NCBI GenBank assembly: GCA_024763135.1
Contig: JANTGD010000022.1
Span: 1-18,278 of the forward strand
Direction of reading: 5' to 3'
DNA from: Thiotrichales bacterium
GTDB taxonomy: Bacteria; Pseudomonadota; Gammaproteobacteria; UWMA-0217
Length of the DNA: 18,278 bases
Positions 15,777-18,278 of the stretch are shown piece after piece; the first letter of the stretch is position 1, and the number at the start of each line of letters is the position of its first letter. Made by a program: the position numbers and the translations under genes. The notes under the pieces are model-generated. The model made no database searches. It was given only the letters and a program-made list of their open reading frames with translations, and had not been told where the DNA came from.

Positions 15777-16688
15777 ATGGCCGGATCAGCCTCCACCAAA
15801 GTCATCATTGCCGCATTACTGGGTAATACCGCAATTGCGATTACCAAATTTGTCGCCGCTGCCATCACCGGCAGCTCCGCCATGTTGTCCGAGGGTATCC
15901 ATTCCCTTGTCGATACGGGTAATCAGGGCTTGTTGCTTTATGGTATGAAGCAATCCAAAAAGCCTGCGGATGCGCGCTTCCCTTTTGGCCACGGCAAAGA
16001 ACTCTATTTTTGGAGTTTTGTCGTCGCTATCCTGATCTTTGCACTGGGCGCCGGAATTTCAATCTATGAAGGCATCCATCATGTGCTGCATCCCGAACCG
16101 ATGGGAAGTCCAATGGTTGCGTATATCGTCCTTGCTTTGGCGATTCTTTTTGAAGGTGGCGCATGGACCATCGCACTCAAAGAATTTGATCACTCCCGTG
16201 GCTCGCTTGGCTATGTCGAAGCCGTACAGCGTGGAAAAGATCCGTCACTGTTCGTCGTCTTGTTCGAGGATTCCGCGGCAATTCTTGGGTTATTGGTTGC
16301 ATTAGTCGGAATTTCTCTCAGTCAGATCACCGGTTTGGCCTGGTTCGACGGACTCGCCTCTATCATGATCGGATTAATACTCGGCGGTACAGCCATCTGG
16401 CTTGCTTACGAAACCAAGTCTTTGCTGATTGGCGAGGCTGCCAATCCCGAAGTCATCCGCGGAATCAAAGCCCTCGCTCAGGAGGTACCTCATATTGAGA
16501 ACGTTCAAGAAGTGCTCACAATGCACATGGGTCCCGATTTCATTCTCGTCACGATCAATGCCGACTTTGAAGACCATGCCTCAGCCGGCCAGGTCGAAGA
16601 TGCCATCGCGGCGCTGGATCAACGCATCAAACAGACCTATCCGGAAGTCAAACGCGTCTTCGTCGAGGCCGAATCACGCTCTCCCTGA
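15777..16688 (+). CDS. Cation diffusion facilitator (CDF) family transporter
   Basis: This is an inner-membrane divalent metal/proton antiporter of the CDF (SLC30-like) family and the only plus-strand gene here. From the ATG at 15777 it is 303 aa. About six hydrophobic helices precede a soluble C-terminal domain (from about 205) of the ZT-dimer type, with VQEVLTMHMGPDFILV. The TM2 metal site is HSLVD (His42, Asp46), and FPFGHGKE (68-75) lies in the following loop. TM5 has FED (153-155) with no His four residues before the Asp, which resembles the SLC30A9-like subgroup. The frame is open up to a TTG at 15717 and has an ATG at 15747, but homologue-like sequence begins at MAGSASTKV, with GGA upstream. 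The metal cannot be read from the sequence. Confidence 0.9.
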   Translation: MAGSASTKVIIAALLGNTAIAITKFVAAAITGSSAMLSEGIHSLVDTGNQGLLLYGMKQSKKPADARFPFGHGKELYFWSFVVAILIFALGAGISIYEGIHHVLHPEPMGSPMVAYIVLALAILFEGGAWTIALKEFDHSRGSLGYVEAVQRGKDPSLFVVLFEDSAAILGLLVALVGISLSQITGLAWFDGLASIMIGLILGGTAIWLAYETKSLLIGEAANPEVIRGIKALAQEVPHIENVQEVLTMHMGPDFILVTINADFEDHASAGQVEDAIAALDQRIKQTYPEVKRVFVEAESRSP

Positions 16689-16840
16689 GGACTCATGACT
16701 CCGATTGAAGACCACTTTAAAATGGCCACCTTTCGCACGACGACGACATGCGCTGGCATAGTCGTTCGATGTCTCAAGCCAGTACAATACCGTGGATAAG
16801 TGCTCAGAGACCCACCCCTAGGGCGTGTCTCGACCTACGC

Positions 16841-18181
16841 TTATTTACCGATACAAAATGACGAAAATATCTCTCCGAGTAAATCGTCGGGTGTAAATTT
16901 TCCTGTGATTTCGCCCAAAGCTTGCTGGGCCAAACGGAGTTCTTCCGCCACCAACTCACCAGCCTGACTGTGGATAAGTTGCGCTTTGGCCTGCACGATA
17001 TGCTGATGCGCACGCTCCAAAGCTTGGAGATGCCGCCGGCGCGCGATAAAGCTGTCTTCCGCAACGGTCTGGTATCCCACTACGGATTTCAGCCGAGTCA
17101 CCAGGCGTTCAATCCCGGCACCCGTCTTAGCCGAGATATAGAGTTCGTCCTTTGCCGAAACGGCCGGGCAGGGAAGTAGATCGGATTTATTGAACACATG
17201 AATCACCGGGAGGGTTTGCGGAAACTGTTCAAGAATCGCGTAATCTTCCGCAGTCATTCCCTGCTGCGCATCGACCAGCAACAGTAACACATCGGCCACT
17301 TCCACTTCGGCCCAGGCACGCCGAATGCCTTCCTGTTCCACAGGATCCTGGGATTGCCTCAAGCCTGCAGTATCCACCACGTGCAAAGGCAAACCGTCCA
17401 GTTGGATATACTCCCGCAACACATCCCGTGTCGTACCGGGCACTGCCGTTACAATCGCCGTTTCCTGACCCGCCAGCCGATTGAGAAGGCTGGATTTTCC
17501 AGCATTGGGTTGACCAACGATCACGACCTGCAAACCTTCCCGTAATAAACGTCCTTGTTGCGCCTTGGCAAATACCGTATCCAGCCGTTCGAGGAGTGCC
17601 TCAATCCCCTGTGTCACTTCAGGCATGGCAAGAAAATCGATTTCTTCTTCCGGAAAATCCAAGGCGGCCTCAATATAAACCCGCTGCCGGATCAACGCAT
17701 CGACTAGGTCCTGCACCTGCTTCGAGAAGACGCCCTGTAGAGAGCGCATCGCCGAACGCGCGGCTTGAATAGAACCAGATTCTATGAGATCGGCGATCGC
17801 CTCAGCCTGGGCAAGATCCAGTTTATCGTTGAGAAATGCTCGCTCTGAAAACTCGCCTGGACGGGCGAGTTCCGCTCCCAGTGCAATACAGCGGGCAAGC
17901 AGCCTATCCATGACAATCGGTCCCCCATGCCCCTGCAATTCAAGCACATCTTCGCCCGTGAAGGAGTTGGGGGCAGGAAAATACAGTGCGATACCTTCGT
18001 CGATGGCTTCGTCATCGACGTCGCGAAACACCTGAAAACGCGCGCTGCGCGGTTTGGGCAATTCTCCAAGGATAGCCTGCGCAATTGTCGCCGTCTGTGG
18101 ACCGGAAACACGCACAATGCCCACTCCGCCTTTTCCCGGAGCAGTGGCAATTGCGGCAATAGTCGAGAAATGATTGAGCAT
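16841..18181 (-). CDS. mnmE: tRNA modification GTPase MnmE
   Basis: MnmE (TrmE) is the GTPase partner of MnmG in cmnm5U34 synthesis. The 446-aa protein (454 in E. coli) starts with the tetrahydrofolate-binding domain (TIAAIATAPGKGGVGIVRVSG region). An embedded G domain carries GQPNAGKS (223-230), PGTTRD (248-253), DTAG (270-273) and NKSD (331-334), and the C-terminus is CIGK with the conserved Cys443. The ATG at 18181 fits the family N-terminus. The ribosome-binding sequence GAGG sits 7 nt upstream, inside the end of a dispersed repeat. The gene converges on the CDF gene; no clear terminator was seen between them. Confidence 0.98.
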   Translation of the reverse strand: MLNHFSTIAAIATAPGKGGVGIVRVSGPQTATIAQAILGELPKPRSARFQVFRDVDDEAIDEGIALYFPAPNSFTGEDVLELQGHGGPIVMDRLLARCIALGAELARPGEFSERAFLNDKLDLAQAEAIADLIESGSIQAARSAMRSLQGVFSKQVQDLVDALIRQRVYIEAALDFPEEEIDFLAMPEVTQGIEALLERLDTVFAKAQQGRLLREGLQVVIVGQPNAGKSSLLNRLAGQETAIVTAVPGTTRDVLREYIQLDGLPLHVVDTAGLRQSQDPVEQEGIRRAWAEVEVADVLLLLVDAQQGMTAEDYAILEQFPQTLPVIHVFNKSDLLPCPAVSAKDELYISAKTGAGIERLVTRLKSVVGYQTVAEDSFIARRRHLQALERAHQHIVQAKAQLIHSQAGELVAEELRLAQQALGEITGKFTPDDLLGEIFSSFCIGK

Positions 18182-18182
18182 G

Positions 18183-18278
18183 CTAGTACCTCGTCCAGCT
18201 TAAAATGACGGTCGCAGTTGTCCTGTCTGCATGCCTGGGTAGGCGCACTTCGCAGGGAATGGTTGTTCCCTTCCCAAG
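18183..18278 (-). repeat. Dispersed MITE-like element, copy 3 (cut by window end)
   Basis: Starting 2 bp from the mnmE start codon, the sequence CTAGTACCTCGTCCAGCTTA is the same terminal repeat as in copies 1 and 2. The following bases match the right half of copy 2, read in the opposite orientation, without gaps for all 96 bp visible. The minus-strand frame present in the other copies is open throughout and ends at TAG 18183-18185. The other end lies beyond the window. Confidence 0.8.
18189..18192 (-). promoter_or_regulatory. mnmE ribosome-binding site inside the repeat terminus
   Basis: On the minus strand GAGG is followed by the 7-nt spacer TACTAGC and the mnmE ATG, a near-ideal Shine-Dalgarno arrangement. 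The equivalent bases in the other repeat ends are GATG, so a single T-to-G difference created the site in this copy. Confidence 0.65.

Noticed and set aside
16807..16831. Hairpin GAGAC...GTCTC as terminator between mnmE and the CDF gene
   Set aside because: The stem has internal mismatches and no T run follows on either strand.

Overview
The window is one long housekeeping block from a gammaproteobacterium. The evidence is the gene order mnmE / mnmG-rsmG-parA-parB / atpIBEFHAGDC / glmU-glmS, which matches the chromosomal layout of Pseudomonas-like and related lineages, together with proteins that read like their E. coli counterparts in length and motifs (AtpA 513 aa, AtpD 459, AtpF 156, GlmS 610). 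I cannot name the genus. The F0 c subunit carries a glutamate rather than the aspartate of E. coli and Pseudomonas.

Layout. Everything except one gene is on the minus strand, so the reading order runs from right to left: mnmE (start at 18181), a plus-strand cation-efflux gene inserted at 15777-16688, then mnmG-rsmG-parA-parB as a tightly overlapping string (15600 to 11409), a 509-bp non-coding gap, the nine-gene ATP synthase operon (10899 to 3975) closed by a strong hairpin terminator at 3904-3932, a second gap, and glmU-glmS (3536 to 336).

Functions. MnmE and MnmG together modify the tRNA wobble uridine. RsmG methylates 16S rRNA. ParA and ParB segregate the chromosome. The atp genes make the complete F1Fo ATP synthase plus the AtpI assembly factor. 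GlmS and GlmU make UDP-GlcNAc for peptidoglycan and LPS.

The unexpected content lies in the gaps. A short dispersed repeat of about 170-180 bp, with terminal inverted repeats of roughly 33-38 bp, occurs three times: downstream of glmS, upstream of glmU in inverted orientation, and directly against the mnmE start codon, where it is cut by the window end. No transposase is visible, so it looks like a MITE-type non-autonomous element. In the third copy, one base change inside the terminal repeat creates what appears to be the Shine-Dalgarno sequence of mnmE. The gap between parB and atpI holds a 30-bp dyad and a potential three-way-junction fold, both unexplained. I found no complete insertion sequence, CRISPR array, tRNA, rRNA, phage gene or novel multi-gene system.
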